From assembly GCF_028368995.1 (NCBI RefSeq), contig NZ_JAQNDL010000001.1:2506001-2570000 (forward strand): a stretch of 64,000 nucleotides of DNA, in the 5' to 3' direction. Source of the stretch: Nannocystis bainbridge (GTDB taxonomy: Bacteria > Myxococcota_A > Polyangia > Nannocystales > Nannocystaceae). The notes beneath the pieces were generated by a model. That model was given only the letters and a program-made list of their open reading frames with translations. It was not told the origin of the DNA and made no database searches. Of the stretch, positions 8,769 to 16,999 are shown in pieces; positions within the stretch are counted from its first letter, which is position 1, and each line of letters begins with the position of its first letter. Made by a program: the position numbers and the translations under genes.

Positions 8769-8820
8769 ACATGTCACATTGGACATGTCCTATATGCCAT
8801 GTCCAATGCGACATGTCATC
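8769..8820. repeat. 14-base palindromic repeat array, about 4 units
   Basis: Units begin at 8769, 8783, 8797 and 8811, exactly 14 bases apart, each starting (A/C)CATGTC. A perfect GGACATGTCC is at 8781-8790. The array follows the vWA stop codon by 7 bases. Confidence 0.9.
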
Positions 8821-8849
8821 GCTCGCAGCGAGCGGACGGCCGTGACGCC

Positions 8850-8883
8850 ACCCGACCTTCGGGACATGTCCCCGAAAACATCC
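8850..8883. repeat. 14-mer repeat, about 2 units
   Basis: A perfect GGACATGTCC at 8862-8871 is followed 14 bases on by ACATCC; a degenerate unit precedes it. It lies between the vWA and OmpA-like genes. Confidence 0.75.
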
Positions 8884-9010
8884 GCGGGCGACCGCGTCAT
8901 GCGCCGCCGTGGCGGGCGGACGGGCGCTCGTCGGGGCGGGCGCGGCCTGGTGGCGCGGTCCAGCACGCCCGCGCTTGACGGCCGTGCGCGCTCGTCAATC
9001 TTGCCGGGCC

Positions 9011-9601
9011 ATGAGAGCCGTCCACCTGTCCCTCTGGGTGTTGCTTGCGACTGGCGCGGGCTGCCACAAGACCTCGGCCGACCGACCGGTCGAGCACCCG
9101 GAGGATGTCGCCGAGCGCGTCGACGACGCCCTCGTCGCCGAGGCCGAGGAGCGCAGGTCGTTGCCGCCTGCCACCGCCATCCCGGGCGAGCCCGCGGGCG
9201 AGCGGCCGCTCGAGATCACCGGCGTCTTCATCGACGTCCCGCTCGCCACGGCTTGTGGCATCCCCCTCGCGCCCGAGGCCTACTTCGAGTTCGACGTCGC
9301 CGCGCGAGCCCCGGAGAACAACATCCTTCTGCGGCGCGTCGCCGAGTGCCTGACCACCGGCCCGCTGAACGACCGCAGGATCGAGCTGCGGGGTTACAGC
9401 GACCCGCGCGGTGGCGACGGCTACGGCGACCGGCTCGGCATGTCGCGCGCTCAGTCTGTCAGCGAGTTCCTCGCCATGCAGGGCGTCGACCCCGAGAGCA
9501 TCGTCGTGCGCGCCGCCGGAGAGGCCGGCGCTGCGCCCGAGGCTCCTAGTGATTGGCCCTACGAGCGGCGCGTCGACGTCGTCCTGCTCCCGACCGAGTG
9601 A
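9011..9601 (+). CDS. OmpA-like lipoprotein
   Basis: A 196-residue lipoprotein with lipobox GAGC (Cys about residue 18). An acidic helical stretch (about 25-55) leads into an OmpA/MotB-type peptidoglycan-binding domain. The domain shows YFEFDVAA at the start and IELRGYSDPRGGDGYGDRLG followed by MSRAQSVSEFL, matching the family's G-x-(T/S)D-x-x-G-x-x-x-x-N-x-x-LSxxRAxxV pattern. It ends with YERRVDVVL. In this family the domain ties an outer-membrane lipoprotein to the cell wall. The next gene follows after 70 bases but has its own good ribosome binding site. Confidence 0.85.
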   Translation: MRAVHLSLWVLLATGAGCHKTSADRPVEHPEDVAERVDDALVAEAEERRSLPPATAIPGEPAGERPLEITGVFIDVPLATACGIPLAPEAYFEFDVAARAPENNILLRRVAECLTTGPLNDRRIELRGYSDPRGGDGYGDRLGMSRAQSVSEFLAMQGVDPESIVVRAAGEAGAAPEAPSDWPYERRVDVVLLPTE

Positions 9602-9671
9602 CATCGCTGCAGACGCCGCCGCTTGCCCGCGCCCCAACTTGGACAAGACTTGGAGTGCGGAGGAGATTCCG

Positions 9672-10514
9672 ATGACCCGGCGCAGACCACCCACCGACGA
9701 AGGATTCAGACACCCCGGCGATTTCGGACAGGGGCCGCGATTCCCCGGCGGATTCGCGGAATCACGTGCTCCTCTCGCCGATGCCTCGTACCAGGGCTAC
9801 GGCGCGTACGCGACGCTCGACGGCACTCGTGTCGACGAGTCCGAATACGCCGAGCTCGACTATACAGGCTTGGAGCTCGAGGCAGACCTCTCCCCTGACC
9901 ATACCGGCCGCGGCCCGCGCGGCTACCGTCGCAGCGACGAATCGATCCGCGACGACCTCCACGTCATCCTCACGGCGCACGACGAGATCGACGCCAGCGA
10001 CGTCGAGGTCCTCGTCGAGCGCGGCGAGGTGCTGCTGCGCGGCAACGTCCGCCGCCGCGCCACCAAGCGGCTGGTCGAGGACATCGCCTACCAGATCGGG
10101 GGGGTCCGCGACGTCACCAACCTGCTGCGGATCGGCCCGCCTGCGGCCCCACGACCGCAGCCCGAGCAGTTCGCCGACGACGACGTCGAGAGCAAGCTGC
10201 GCAGCACGACCAAGGACGATCACCCGTCGCGCCGCGACGCGTGGATCAGCGAGCACCTGCGCGACCGCGGCACCCTCGAGGAGGAGCTGCAGCGCACCCT
10301 CGACCGTCGTGATTTGCGCAGCCACGCGTACACCGGCCCGCGCGACACCTCGGCCGGCGAGCGCATCACCGCCCCCGAGCGGCCCCTCATCGTCCCCGAG
10401 CCGCGCTGGCCCGCGCCCACGGCCGTCGACGAGGAGGTCGAGCTCGAGAACAAGGACCTCGACGCCGAGGAGCTCAAGCTCGAGGACGTCGACGAGGACG
10501 CCACCGGATCATGA
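9672..10514 (+). CDS. BON-domain protein
   Basis: A 280-residue protein without a signal peptide. After a Gly/Pro/Asp-rich N-terminus (about 1-90) comes a BON domain (about 95-160). It has IRDDLHVILTAHDEIDASDV, VLVERGEVLLRGNV and a late helix before IGGVRDVTNLLRI, the usual layout of a phospholipid-binding BON fold. The C-terminal 120 residues are highly charged, ending in an acidic run (VDEEVELENKDLDAEELK). The start is fixed by CGGAGGAG about 7 bases upstream. Similar proteins are often linked to envelope stress. A 14-mer array begins at its stop codon. Confidence 0.8.
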   Translation: MTRRRPPTDEGFRHPGDFGQGPRFPGGFAESRAPLADASYQGYGAYATLDGTRVDESEYAELDYTGLELEADLSPDHTGRGPRGYRRSDESIRDDLHVILTAHDEIDASDVEVLVERGEVLLRGNVRRRATKRLVEDIAYQIGGVRDVTNLLRIGPPAAPRPQPEQFADDDVESKLRSTTKDDHPSRRDAWISEHLRDRGTLEEELQRTLDRRDLRSHAYTGPRDTSAGERITAPERPLIVPEPRWPAPTAVDEEVELENKDLDAEELKLEDVDEDATGS

Positions 10515-10569
10515 CCTGTCCGAAGGAGCATGCCCGACCGGGCATGTCCCTTCGCACATGTCCCGAGCG
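10514..10569. repeat. 14-mer array, 4 units, filling a convergent gene junction
   Basis: Units start at 10514, 10528, 10542 and 10556 (A/G-CATG or ACCTG cores). The array begins on the last base of the plus-strand stop (10512-10514) and ends 2 bases before the minus-strand stop (10572). It therefore occupies the whole space between two convergent genes, where a bidirectional terminator would lie. Confidence 0.9.
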
Positions 10570-10571
10570 CC

Positions 10572-11987
10572 TCACGGTCCGTACTTGCGGACCCATACGT
10601 CGCTGTTGAGGCTCGGCGCCACCGTCACGGTGCCCGTCACCACCACCCCACCGTCGGGCGTCGCCGCCACGTCGGTGGCGCTGTCGTTCCCGCCGTTCAT
10701 GCCGGCGACGACGTCGGTCCAGATCACCGCGCCGTCGCCGTCGTAGCGGCGGATCCACAGGTCGACATCGTCCTCACCGACCGCGGTGCCGCCGGCCGCC
10801 ACGAAGCCGCCGCCCTCGACCGCCGCGATCGCCCTGGCGTCGTCGCTGCCCCCGAACTCGCCGGCGTAGGTGTCCGTCCACAGCACCTGGCCGGTGGCCT
10901 CGTACTTGCGCAGCCAGGCGTCCCCGTAGCCGCCGCCGGTGCCGGCGCGGCCCGCCACGTACACCACGCCGTCGAGGTCGACCGCGACGTCGAGCGCCCA
11001 ATCGTCGCCGCCCGTGCCGCCATCGACAGAGTCGCTCCACCCCGGCGCGCCGTCGGGCCCGAACTGCAGCACGAGGATGTCGAACCCCTGCGTCGCCGTC
11101 GCCTCACGCCCGACCGCGAACACGTTGCCCGCGCCGTCGACCGCCACGCCGCTCAGGAGATCGAGCCCGCCGCCCTCGCCGACGTGGGAATGCGACCACA
11201 GCTCGGCCCCGTCGGCGTCGTACTTGCGCAGCAGCCCGTCGGTGTCCTGACCCTGCTTGATGTTGCCGGCCACCACGAAGTCGCTGCCAGCCATCGCGAT
11301 CGACGCGCCGGCGACCGGCCCCGCGTCGGTGAACTGCCACACGAGCTGCCCGGTCGGCGTGCATTTGCTGAGCCAGAACAGGCCCGGCTGCCCCTGAGCG
11401 ATCGTCTGCCGACCGACCGCGACCATGAAACCGCTGGGCTCGGCCGCCAGCCGGATCGCCGAATCGGCGGCGTTGACTCCGCCGTCGTACTGCTGCGTCC
11501 ACTGGCTGACCCCGCCTGGGTCGAATTTTTGGATGCGCGCGTCGGGCCCGGCGATCATGTCGACCACGCTGGCGGCGATGTAGATCTCGCCGGCCGCGTC
11601 CACCGCGATCCCGCCCGCGAGGTCCTCGCCGTTCTTGGTGCCCTCGATGATCGCGGTCCAGCACACCTGCCCCGGCGCCACCTGTCCCTTGGTACAGGTA
11701 TTCGTGCAGCAGTCGTCGTCGATCTGGTTGCCGTCGTCGCACGCCTCGTCGGAGGTCACGATCCCGTCGCCGCACACCGGCACCGCGGGCTCGGTCGTCC
11801 CGGTGGTGCTGGCGGTCGGATCGACGGTCGGATCGGCGGTGACGGTGACCGGCTCGGCGGTGGTCGGCCCGGCGACGGTGCTCACGGTCGTCGTGTCCGT
11901 GGTCGTGCTCTCGCTGTCGCCCGCGAGCGGTGACGACTGACAGGCCAGCAGCGAGCACGCAGCGATGACGCGAGCTGGAATCGTCAT
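10572..11987 (-). CDS. PQQ-like propeller lipoprotein with Cys-rich repeat
   Basis: A 471-residue lipoprotein: lipobox LLAC (Cys about residue 16), a Thr/Val/Pro linker (about 22-70), one myxobacterial cysteine-rich repeat (CGDGIVTSDEACDDG then CCTNTC), and about 350 residues of propeller-like repeats. The repeats read DGxVYVAGRAGxxxGYGDAW, LRKYExxGxxLWxxxY and similar, the SBBP/PQQ-like pattern found in surface proteins of deltaproteobacteria. It is likely a surface binding protein. The minus-strand element TAGATT lies 8 bases before the chosen ATG. A 14-mer family hairpin lies in the Cys-rich region. Confidence 0.8.
   Translation of the reverse strand: MTIPARVIAACSLLACQSSPLAGDSESTTTDTTTVSTVAGPTTAEPVTVTADPTVDPTASTTGTTEPAVPVCGDGIVTSDEACDDGNQIDDDCCTNTCTKGQVAPGQVCWTAIIEGTKNGEDLAGGIAVDAAGEIYIAASVVDMIAGPDARIQKFDPGGVSQWTQQYDGGVNAADSAIRLAAEPSGFMVAVGRQTIAQGQPGLFWLSKCTPTGQLVWQFTDAGPVAGASIAMAGSDFVVAGNIKQGQDTDGLLRKYDADGAELWSHSHVGEGGGLDLLSGVAVDGAGNVFAVGREATATQGFDILVLQFGPDGAPGWSDSVDGGTGGDDWALDVAVDLDGVVYVAGRAGTGGGYGDAWLRKYEATGQVLWTDTYAGEFGGSDDARAIAAVEGGGFVAAGGTAVGEDDVDLWIRRYDGDGAVIWTDVVAGMNGGNDSATDVAATPDGGVVVTGTVTVAPSLNSDVWVRKYGP
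11683..11696. repeat. TGTCC-N4-GTACA hairpin (14-mer family)
   Basis: TGTCC-CTTG-GTACA with one stem mismatch, inside the codons for the NTCTKGQV segment of the Cys-rich repeat. Confidence 0.6.
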
Positions 11988-11995
11988 GATCGCCG

Positions 11996-12001
11996 AATCT
12001 A
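11996..12001 (-). promoter_or_regulatory. TANNNT -10-like element 8 nt before start
   Basis: TAGATT on the minus strand ends 8 bases upstream of the ATG at 11987, with no Shine-Dalgarno sequence in between. Confidence 0.4.
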
Positions 12002-12275
12002 GACCATGGCCCTCGCCGGCGAAAGTCCGCGAGCTCGCGCGCGAGCGCCCGTGGGCCCCCAGACCCCCCGGCGAGCCGATCGCGGCGGCCTCAGCCGCCC
12101 CGCTGCCGCCTGCGCGCCGCGAGCTGGCGGCCCCTCGTTTGGCTTCGCTGCGAGTCCGCCCCCTGCGCGCCCGTTCGGCCGCCTCGTCGCATGGGCCGAT
12201 GCATCGGCAGCAGCGAGCGCTCCGCTCCGGGCGGCGCGCTCGCCGGGCCTGCAGCGCTATACCTCGCCACCTTTC

Positions 12276-14336
12276 ATGGCCGGCGACGTCGTCCACTACA
12301 TTCAGGACCTGAGCGTCATCCTGGCGACGGCGACCGTCACCAGCATGATCTCGCAGCGGCTCAAGCAGCCGCCGGTCCTCGGCTATGTGCTCGCCGGGGT
12401 GCTGATCGGGCCGTACGTGCCGGGCATCGAGGTCGCCCGCGACAGCGGCATGCTGACCCACGATCTTTCCGAGTTCGGGATCATCATGCTGATGTTCAGC
12501 ATCGGCCTCGAGTTCAACCTGCGGAAGATCGCCAGGATCGGCCCCGCCGCCGGGCTCACCGCGCTGTTCGAGGTCGCGCTGATGATGACGCTCGGCTTCG
12601 GCTGCGCGCGCCTGTTCGGCTGGGACCGCTTCCAGGCGCTGTTCGTCGCCGCCTGCATCTCGAGCTCGTCGACCATGATCGCCGCCAAGGCGTTCGAGGA
12701 GCACCACCAGCGCGCCGGCTTCGTCGACCTCGCGTTCGCCATCCTCGTGTTCGACGACATGTTCACGATCCTCGTGTTCGCCCTGCTGACCGCGGTCGCC
12801 GGCGGCAGCGGGGTGTCGGCCGGCGATTTCGCCTGGTCGGTGGGCCAGCTGATCGCCTTCCTCCTGGCCCTGCTGGCGCTCGGCCTGCTCGTGATCCCCC
12901 GCTTCATCCGCCGCGCCGCCGCCCACGAGCGGCCCGAGACGCTGCTGATCGCCAGCGTCGCGGTCTGCTTCATCATGACCTCGCTGGCCGCCGCCGCCGG
13001 CTACTCGGTGGCCCTCGGCGCCTTCATGGCCGGCATGCTGGTGTCGGAGTCGGGTGAGGGGCAGCGGCTCGAGCCGCACGTGCAGCCGCTGCGCAACATC
13101 TTCGGCGCGGTGTTCTTCGTGTCGGTCGGCATGCACTCCGACCCGCTCGAGATCTTCGCCCAGTGGCCGCTGGTGCTGGCGCTGACGGCCGTGGTCATCG
13201 TCGGCAAGGTCGTCGGCGTGTCGACCGGCGCCTTCCTCACCGGCAACGGCCTCTCCAACGCCGTGCGCGCCGGCCTCGGCTGCGCCCAGAACGGCGAGTT
13301 CTCCTTCATCATCGCCGCCTTCGCCATCGCCGCCGGGATCCTCGACGAGAGCATGTTCCCGGTGGTGGTCGGCGTGTCGCTGCTGACGCAGATCACCACG
13401 CCGCTGCTGGTGCGCCGCTCGGAGCGGCTGGCCCACGCGCTCGAGCGGCGGCTGCCGGGGCGGCTGCAGACGTTCGTCGAGTTCTACGAGTCGTGGATCG
13501 AGCAGCTCCGCACGGCGCCGCGCACGGTGACGGTGTGGAGCCGGGTGCGCCGACCGGTGATCCTGCTGGTGGTCGACGCGGCGCTGCTGATGGCCAGCGC
13601 GGCCGGCTCGCACCTGATCCACTGGGACGTGGTGAAGTTCTTCGCCGACCGCTTCCACCTGCCGCCGTCACTGGTCGACGTGGTGTGGCTGACGCTGACG
13701 CTGGTGGTCGGCGGCCTGTTCTTCCTCGGCGTGCTGCGCCACCTGCGGGCCGTCGCGCGCACGCTGGCGCGCATCGTCGTGCCGGCGCACGTCGACGACG
13801 GCCCCGACCTCGGCGCCGCCCCGCGTCGGGCCCTCACCGTCGCCCTCGAGGTCGCGCTCTGCCTGGCGGTCAGCGGCCCGCTGGTGGCCATCGCCCAGCC
13901 GTTCGTGCCGCTCAGCACGATCCTGTTCGTGCTCGGCCTCATCGCCGTGGTGCTGCTCTACGACGGCTGGCGCAGCCTCGCCAACCTGCAAGGCCACGTG
14001 CGCGCCGGCACCGAGCTGATCGTCGCCATGCTGGCCAAGCAGAGCTACGAGGGCAGCAGCGCCGAGCGACCGCTGCCGGGCGTGCGCGACCTCCTGCCCG
14101 GCTTCCCCGACCTCTCGCCGCTGCGCCTCGACCCCGGCGATTTCGCCATCGGTCACACGCTCGCCGAGCTGCAGCTGCGCCAGCGCTCGGGCGCGACGGT
14201 GATGGCGGTCCGCCGCCCGTCGACGCCCGACACCTCACCCGCGCCGTACGCCCCGCTCGCGCTGGGCGACGTGCTCGCGCTCGCCGGCACCCCCGAGGCG
14301 ATCACCCGCGCCCGCCAGATCCTCGAGCACGGGTGA
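12276..14336 (+). CDS. Kef/CPA2-type cation:proton antiporter with TrkA-C domain
   Basis: A 686-residue membrane protein of the monovalent cation:proton antiporter-2 family. The N-terminal 400 residues give about 12 membrane spans with family motifs VLGYVLAGVLIGP, FGIIMLMFSIGLEFNL, SSSSTMIAAKAF and FDDMFTILVF (the ion-site Asp pair). GLGCAQNGEFSFII is near the end of the exchanger. A further set of four or so spans (about 430-590) is followed by a C-terminal TrkA-C/RCK_C domain (about 610-680; LRLDPGDFAIGHTLAEL, ALGDVLALAG). The usual NAD-binding RCK-N domain is absent, so gating may differ from KefB/C. A TATACC lies about 12 bases upstream of the start. Confidence 0.9.
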   Translation: MAGDVVHYIQDLSVILATATVTSMISQRLKQPPVLGYVLAGVLIGPYVPGIEVARDSGMLTHDLSEFGIIMLMFSIGLEFNLRKIARIGPAAGLTALFEVALMMTLGFGCARLFGWDRFQALFVAACISSSSTMIAAKAFEEHHQRAGFVDLAFAILVFDDMFTILVFALLTAVAGGSGVSAGDFAWSVGQLIAFLLALLALGLLVIPRFIRRAAAHERPETLLIASVAVCFIMTSLAAAAGYSVALGAFMAGMLVSESGEGQRLEPHVQPLRNIFGAVFFVSVGMHSDPLEIFAQWPLVLALTAVVIVGKVVGVSTGAFLTGNGLSNAVRAGLGCAQNGEFSFIIAAFAIAAGILDESMFPVVVGVSLLTQITTPLLVRRSERLAHALERRLPGRLQTFVEFYESWIEQLRTAPRTVTVWSRVRRPVILLVVDAALLMASAAGSHLIHWDVVKFFADRFHLPPSLVDVVWLTLTLVVGGLFFLGVLRHLRAVARTLARIVVPAHVDDGPDLGAAPRRALTVALEVALCLAVSGPLVAIAQPFVPLSTILFVLGLIAVVLLYDGWRSLANLQGHVRAGTELIVAMLAKQSYEGSSAERPLPGVRDLLPGFPDLSPLRLDPGDFAIGHTLAELQLRQRSGATVMAVRRPSTPDTSPAPYAPLALGDVLALAGTPEAITRARQILEHG

Positions 14337-14349
14337 CGCCGAGCCGAAA

Positions 14350-14496
14350 TCACTGCGGCAAGATCTCGACGTCGTTGATCGCCTTGATCGCCGCGCCGGC
14401 CGGGTACGCGTACGACACGTACGTGGTGACGAAGTTGACGGTCGCCGGCGAGCTGGTACGGCTCGGTGAGCCCGGGTGCACGCGAGCGGCGGACTC
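14350..14496 (-). pseudogene. Possible 3' remnant of a minus-strand gene
   Basis: The last 48 codons of a long minus-strand frame read like real protein (TVNFVTTYVSYAYPAGAAIK, ending DVEILPQ). They are balanced in composition, whereas the rest of that frame, antisense to the next gene, is the Arg/Ser/Ala-rich type expected of a shadow. This could be the tail of a gene whose 5' part was lost when the sigma-factor cassette arrived. The evidence is composition only. Confidence 0.25.
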
Positions 14497-14498
14497 GT

Positions 14499-14504
14499 TA
14501 CTCT
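14499..14504 (+). promoter_or_regulatory. TANNNT -10-like element upstream of sigma cassette
   Basis: TACTCT ends 8 bases before GTG 14513 (5 bases before GTG 14510). It could serve as the promoter of the whole four-gene cassette. Confidence 0.35.
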
Positions 14505-14512
14505 CCGCCGTG

Positions 14513-15649
14513 GTGCCCGCGCCTGCCTCCACCCTCGCCCTCGTGCTCGCGCTCGCGCCCGCGGGCTTCGACCTCGAGTGGCTGGCCCCGGAAGGTTGCC
14601 CGGGAGCCGACGCGGTCGTCACGGCCACCGCCCGGCTGCTCGGCCGGCCCGCCGAGGTCGACCCCTCGCGGCGCGTCCGCGCCCGCGCCGTGGTCGTCCG
14701 CGAGCCCCGCGGCTTCCGCCTCGATCTCGAGCTGCAGAGCGGCGCCGGCCTCGATCGCCGCAGCCTCCGCGATCGCCGATGCCAGGTGCTGGCTGACGCG
14801 GCCGCCAAGATCGTCGCCACCGCCGTCGACCCCAGCCTCGCCGCCGGGGTCCCGCCGGTGCTGCCGCCGGAGTCCGATGAGACATGGCGTGAAGGACATG
14901 CCCCATCGAACATGTCCCCGAGTCTCGCCCCTCCGAATCCCCTGTCCGATGGGACATGGCGTGAAGCACCTGCCCCATCGACCATGTCCCCGGGGTCAGC
15001 CCCAGCGCTCGTCGAGGGCCCGCCCACGGCCCCCGTCTCGCCGCTCGCGCCCGCGGGAGACGACCCACTCGCTACGCCGCCCGCGGGCGACGATCCGCTC
15101 GCTACGCCCGCCCCGACGTCGCCCCCGCCCGACCCGCTGCGCGCCTCGCTGCGCCTCGCCGGCGTGTTCGACCAGGGCAGCCTGTCTGGCCCGACCGGCG
15201 GCCTCGCGCTCGCGCTCGGCGTCATGCGCCGGCGCTTCCGCGTCGAGCTCGGGTTCGCCGGCCTGGCCCCGCGCGAGGCCCGACCGGACCCGGCCGAGCC
15301 TGCCGGTGCACGCCTGTCCTTGTGGACAGCCACGCTCCGCGCCTGCGGCGTCGCCGGGCTGCGGCCGCGGCTCGAGCTCGGCGGCTGCGGCGGCCTCGAG
15401 GCCGGGGCCTTGCTCGGCGCCGGCTTCGGGGTCGAGGCCGCGCGTACGCGCGCGCAGCCGTGGCTCGCGGTGGTCGTCGGGCCCGAGCTCGCGGTCCCCG
15501 TCGCGCCGCGACTCGCGGTCACCCTCGGGGTCGACGCGGTGGTCCCGCTGGTGCGCCCGCAGTTCGTCCTGGACGGCGTCGGATCGGCGTTTCGCGCCAA
15601 CCCTGCGGCCTTCCGCGCCGTCCTCGGCCTGCAGCTTAGAATCCCGTGA
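14513..15649 (+). CDS. Exported protein, first gene of sigma-factor cassette
   Basis: A protein of about 378 residues (a GTG 3 bases earlier is also possible). It has an Ala/Leu-rich N-terminal signal-like segment and a conserved-looking first domain (about 15-115, FDLEWLAPEGCPGADAV). A Pro/Ala/Ser linker of about 100 residues follows, then a C-terminal region of alternating hydrophobic strands (LRASLRLAGVFDQG, RRRFRVELGFAGLAP, LAVTLGVDAVVPLV), consistent with an outer-membrane barrel. The linker contains two 14-mer arrays in frame, giving repeated peptides TWREGHAPSNMSP and TWREAPAPSTMSP. The stop overlaps the sigma factor start (GTGA). Genes of this shape often accompany ECF sigma factors in myxobacteria; the precise role is unknown. 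Confidence 0.7.
   Translation: MPAPASTLALVLALAPAGFDLEWLAPEGCPGADAVVTATARLLGRPAEVDPSRRVRARAVVVREPRGFRLDLELQSGAGLDRRSLRDRRCQVLADAAAKIVATAVDPSLAAGVPPVLPPESDETWREGHAPSNMSPSLAPPNPLSDGTWREAPAPSTMSPGSAPALVEGPPTAPVSPLAPAGDDPLATPPAGDDPLATPAPTSPPPDPLRASLRLAGVFDQGSLSGPTGGLALALGVMRRRFRVELGFAGLAPREARPDPAEPAGARLSLWTATLRACGVAGLRPRLELGGCGGLEAGALLGAGFGVEAARTRAQPWLAVVVGPELAVPVAPRLAVTLGVDAVVPLVRPQFVLDGVGSAFRANPAAFRAVLGLQLRIP
14868..14923. repeat. In-gene 14-mer array, copy 1 (4 units)
   Basis: Units at 14868 (degenerate), 14882, 14896 and 14910. The last three start ACATG. It lies in the linker of the exported protein. Confidence 0.85.
14940..14995. repeat. In-gene 14-mer array, copy 2 (4 units)
   Basis: A near-identical copy of the previous array, 72 bases downstream and so in frame. 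Even the N4 spacers match (GATG, GTGA, CATC, CCGG/CCGA), which shows that it arose by segmental duplication rather than by independent growth. Confidence 0.85.
15315..15328. repeat. TGTCC-TTGT-GGACA hairpin
   Basis: A perfect 5-bp stem of the 14-mer family within the coding region of the exported protein (SLWT codons). Confidence 0.7.
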
Positions 15650-16245
15650 CGGACCGCGAGCCCGGCGGCCAATGCCCGCCCGACATGCCTCCGCTCGCCG
15701 CGCGGTCCGGTCCTTCGGGGGTCGGCCCCGAGTTCGCCGTCGTCTTCCGCGAACACCACGACTTCGTGTGGCGGATCCTCCGCTACTTCGGCGTCCCGCC
15801 TGCGACCGTCGACGACAAGGTCCAGGACGTCTTCCTCGTCGTCTACCGCCGCTGGGACGACTTCGACCGCAGCAGCTCCATGCGCAGTTGGCTGTACGGC
15901 ATCGCCCGCCGGGTCGCCGCCGACCTGCGCCGCGGCACCGCGCGGGCCGAACGCAGGCTACGCGCCGTGCCCGAACCCACGCCCGCCGTCACGCCCGACC
16001 AGGCGCTCGCGCAGGCCGAGGCCGCCGCGTTCGTCGAGCGCTTCCTCGCCACCCTCGACGACGACAAGCGCGAGGTCTTCGTCCTCGCCGAGCTCGAGTT
16101 CCTCACCGCGCCCGAGATCGCCGCCGCCACCGACGCCAACCTCAACACCGTCTACTCGCGACTTCGTGCCGCGCGCGCCCTGTTCGATCGCGCCGTGCGA
16201 CGCTTCGCCCCCGAACTGCGGAGGACCCATGGCCAGCCACGATGA
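15646..16245 (+). CDS. ECF RNA polymerase sigma factor
   Basis: A 199-residue group IV sigma-70 factor. Region 2 spans about 30-100 (FREHHDFVWRILRYFGVP, KVQDVFLVVYRRWDDFD, MRSWLYGIARRVAADLRR) and region 4 about 125-185 (FLATLDDDKREVFVLAELEF, APEIAAATDANLNTVYSRLR). A GTG start overlaps the upstream stop by GTGA, and the downstream gene starts inside its 3' end. It is therefore translated as part of a coupled cassette and probably held by the next protein. The target promoters are unknown. Confidence 0.92.
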   Translation: MTDREPGGQCPPDMPPLAARSGPSGVGPEFAVVFREHHDFVWRILRYFGVPPATVDDKVQDVFLVVYRRWDDFDRSSSMRSWLYGIARRVAADLRRGTARAERRLRAVPEPTPAVTPDQALAQAEAAAFVERFLATLDDDKREVFVLAELEFLTAPEIAAATDANLNTVYSRLRAARALFDRAVRRFAPELRRTHGQPR

Positions 16246-16999
16246 CGACTCGCGCGACCTCCTGCTCGGCTATCGCGAGCGGCACGCCCCGTCGCCGCAG
16301 GCCGCCGCCGACAACTGGCAGCAGCTCCTGCGGCGCATCGACGCCGGCGAGCCCGCGCCCGTCCTCGGCGCTGGCGAGGCACCGATGCCCGCCCCTGCCT
16401 CCGCCGCGCGCACCTGGGCCTTCGGCTTGCTCGCCGCGGCCGCCGCCGCGCTGCTCGTGGCTCGCTTCGTCTGGCCCGAGCGCTTCTCGGCCCGCGGTCG
16501 CGACCTCGGCGCCGCCGCGCCCTACCAGCACGAGCCCGACGCGCGCCCGCAGAGCCTCGCCGTCCCCGCGCCCGCGCCGACCGCCTCCACGCCGCGAGCT
16601 GTCCCCGAAGACAGCCCTTCGCTCGCGCCGCCCACGGCCGCGAGCGTCCAGCGACCTGTCCCTTCCACCATGCCCGAAAAGCCAGCCGCCGAGATCGACC
16701 TCGCGCGCGAGCTCGCCGCCGTCCGCGCCGCCGCCCAGGCCGTGCGCGACGGCGACGGCGCGGCCGCTCTCGGTCACGCCGACGCTTACCTCGCGGCCCA
16801 CCCGCGCGGCTCGCTGGTCCCCGAGGCCCGCCTGCGCCGACTCGAAGCGCTGTGCCTGCTCGGGCGCGAAGACGAGGCCCGCCGCGAAGTCGACGCCTTC
16901 CTCGCCGACTACCCACAATCACCGTTGCGCGAGCGCGCGACCGCGGCCTGCAAATCGTCTCACGGGTCCGACGACCGGCGGCCATCGCCCGGTCAATGA
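16229..16999 (+). CDS. Membrane anti-sigma-like protein with TPR tail
   Basis: A 256-residue single-span protein. The cytoplasmic N-terminus is short (about 1-55), followed by one membrane helix (AARTWAFGLLAAAAAALLVA, about 57-80) and a Pro/Ala-rich periplasmic linker. The C-terminal helical repeat region resembles YbgF/TPR outer-membrane lipoprotein domains (ALGHADAYLAAHPRG, ALCLLGREDEARREVDAFLA). Its position 17 bases inside the sigma factor's end and its topology suggest an anti-sigma factor, although no zinc-binding HxxxCxxC motif is present. CGGAGGA precedes the ATG. Two 14-mer family elements lie in the linker. Confidence 0.75.
   Translation: MASHDDDSRDLLLGYRERHAPSPQAAADNWQQLLRRIDAGEPAPVLGAGEAPMPAPASAARTWAFGLLAAAAAALLVARFVWPERFSARGRDLGAAAPYQHEPDARPQSLAVPAPAPTASTPRAVPEDSPSLAPPTAASVQRPVPSTMPEKPAAEIDLARELAAVRAAAQAVRDGDGAAALGHADAYLAAHPRGSLVPEARLRRLEALCLLGREDEARREVDAFLADYPQSPLRERATAACKSSHGSDDRRPSPGQ
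16600..16613. repeat. TGTCC-CCGA-AGACA hairpin
   Basis: A 14-mer family element in the linker codons of the anti-sigma-like protein; one stem mismatch, extended by G-C on each side (GCTGTC...GACAGC). Confidence 0.6.
16654..16681. repeat. 14-mer repeat, 2 units
   Basis: ACCTGTCC at 16654 and CCATGCCC at 16668, exactly 14 bases apart, in the same linker. Confidence 0.65.

Noticed and set aside
10572..13658. N-terminal extension of the propeller lipoprotein to 1028 residues
   Set aside because: The upstream part is antisense to the antiporter and His/Arg/Asp-rich. The lipoprotein signal peptide begins at 11987.
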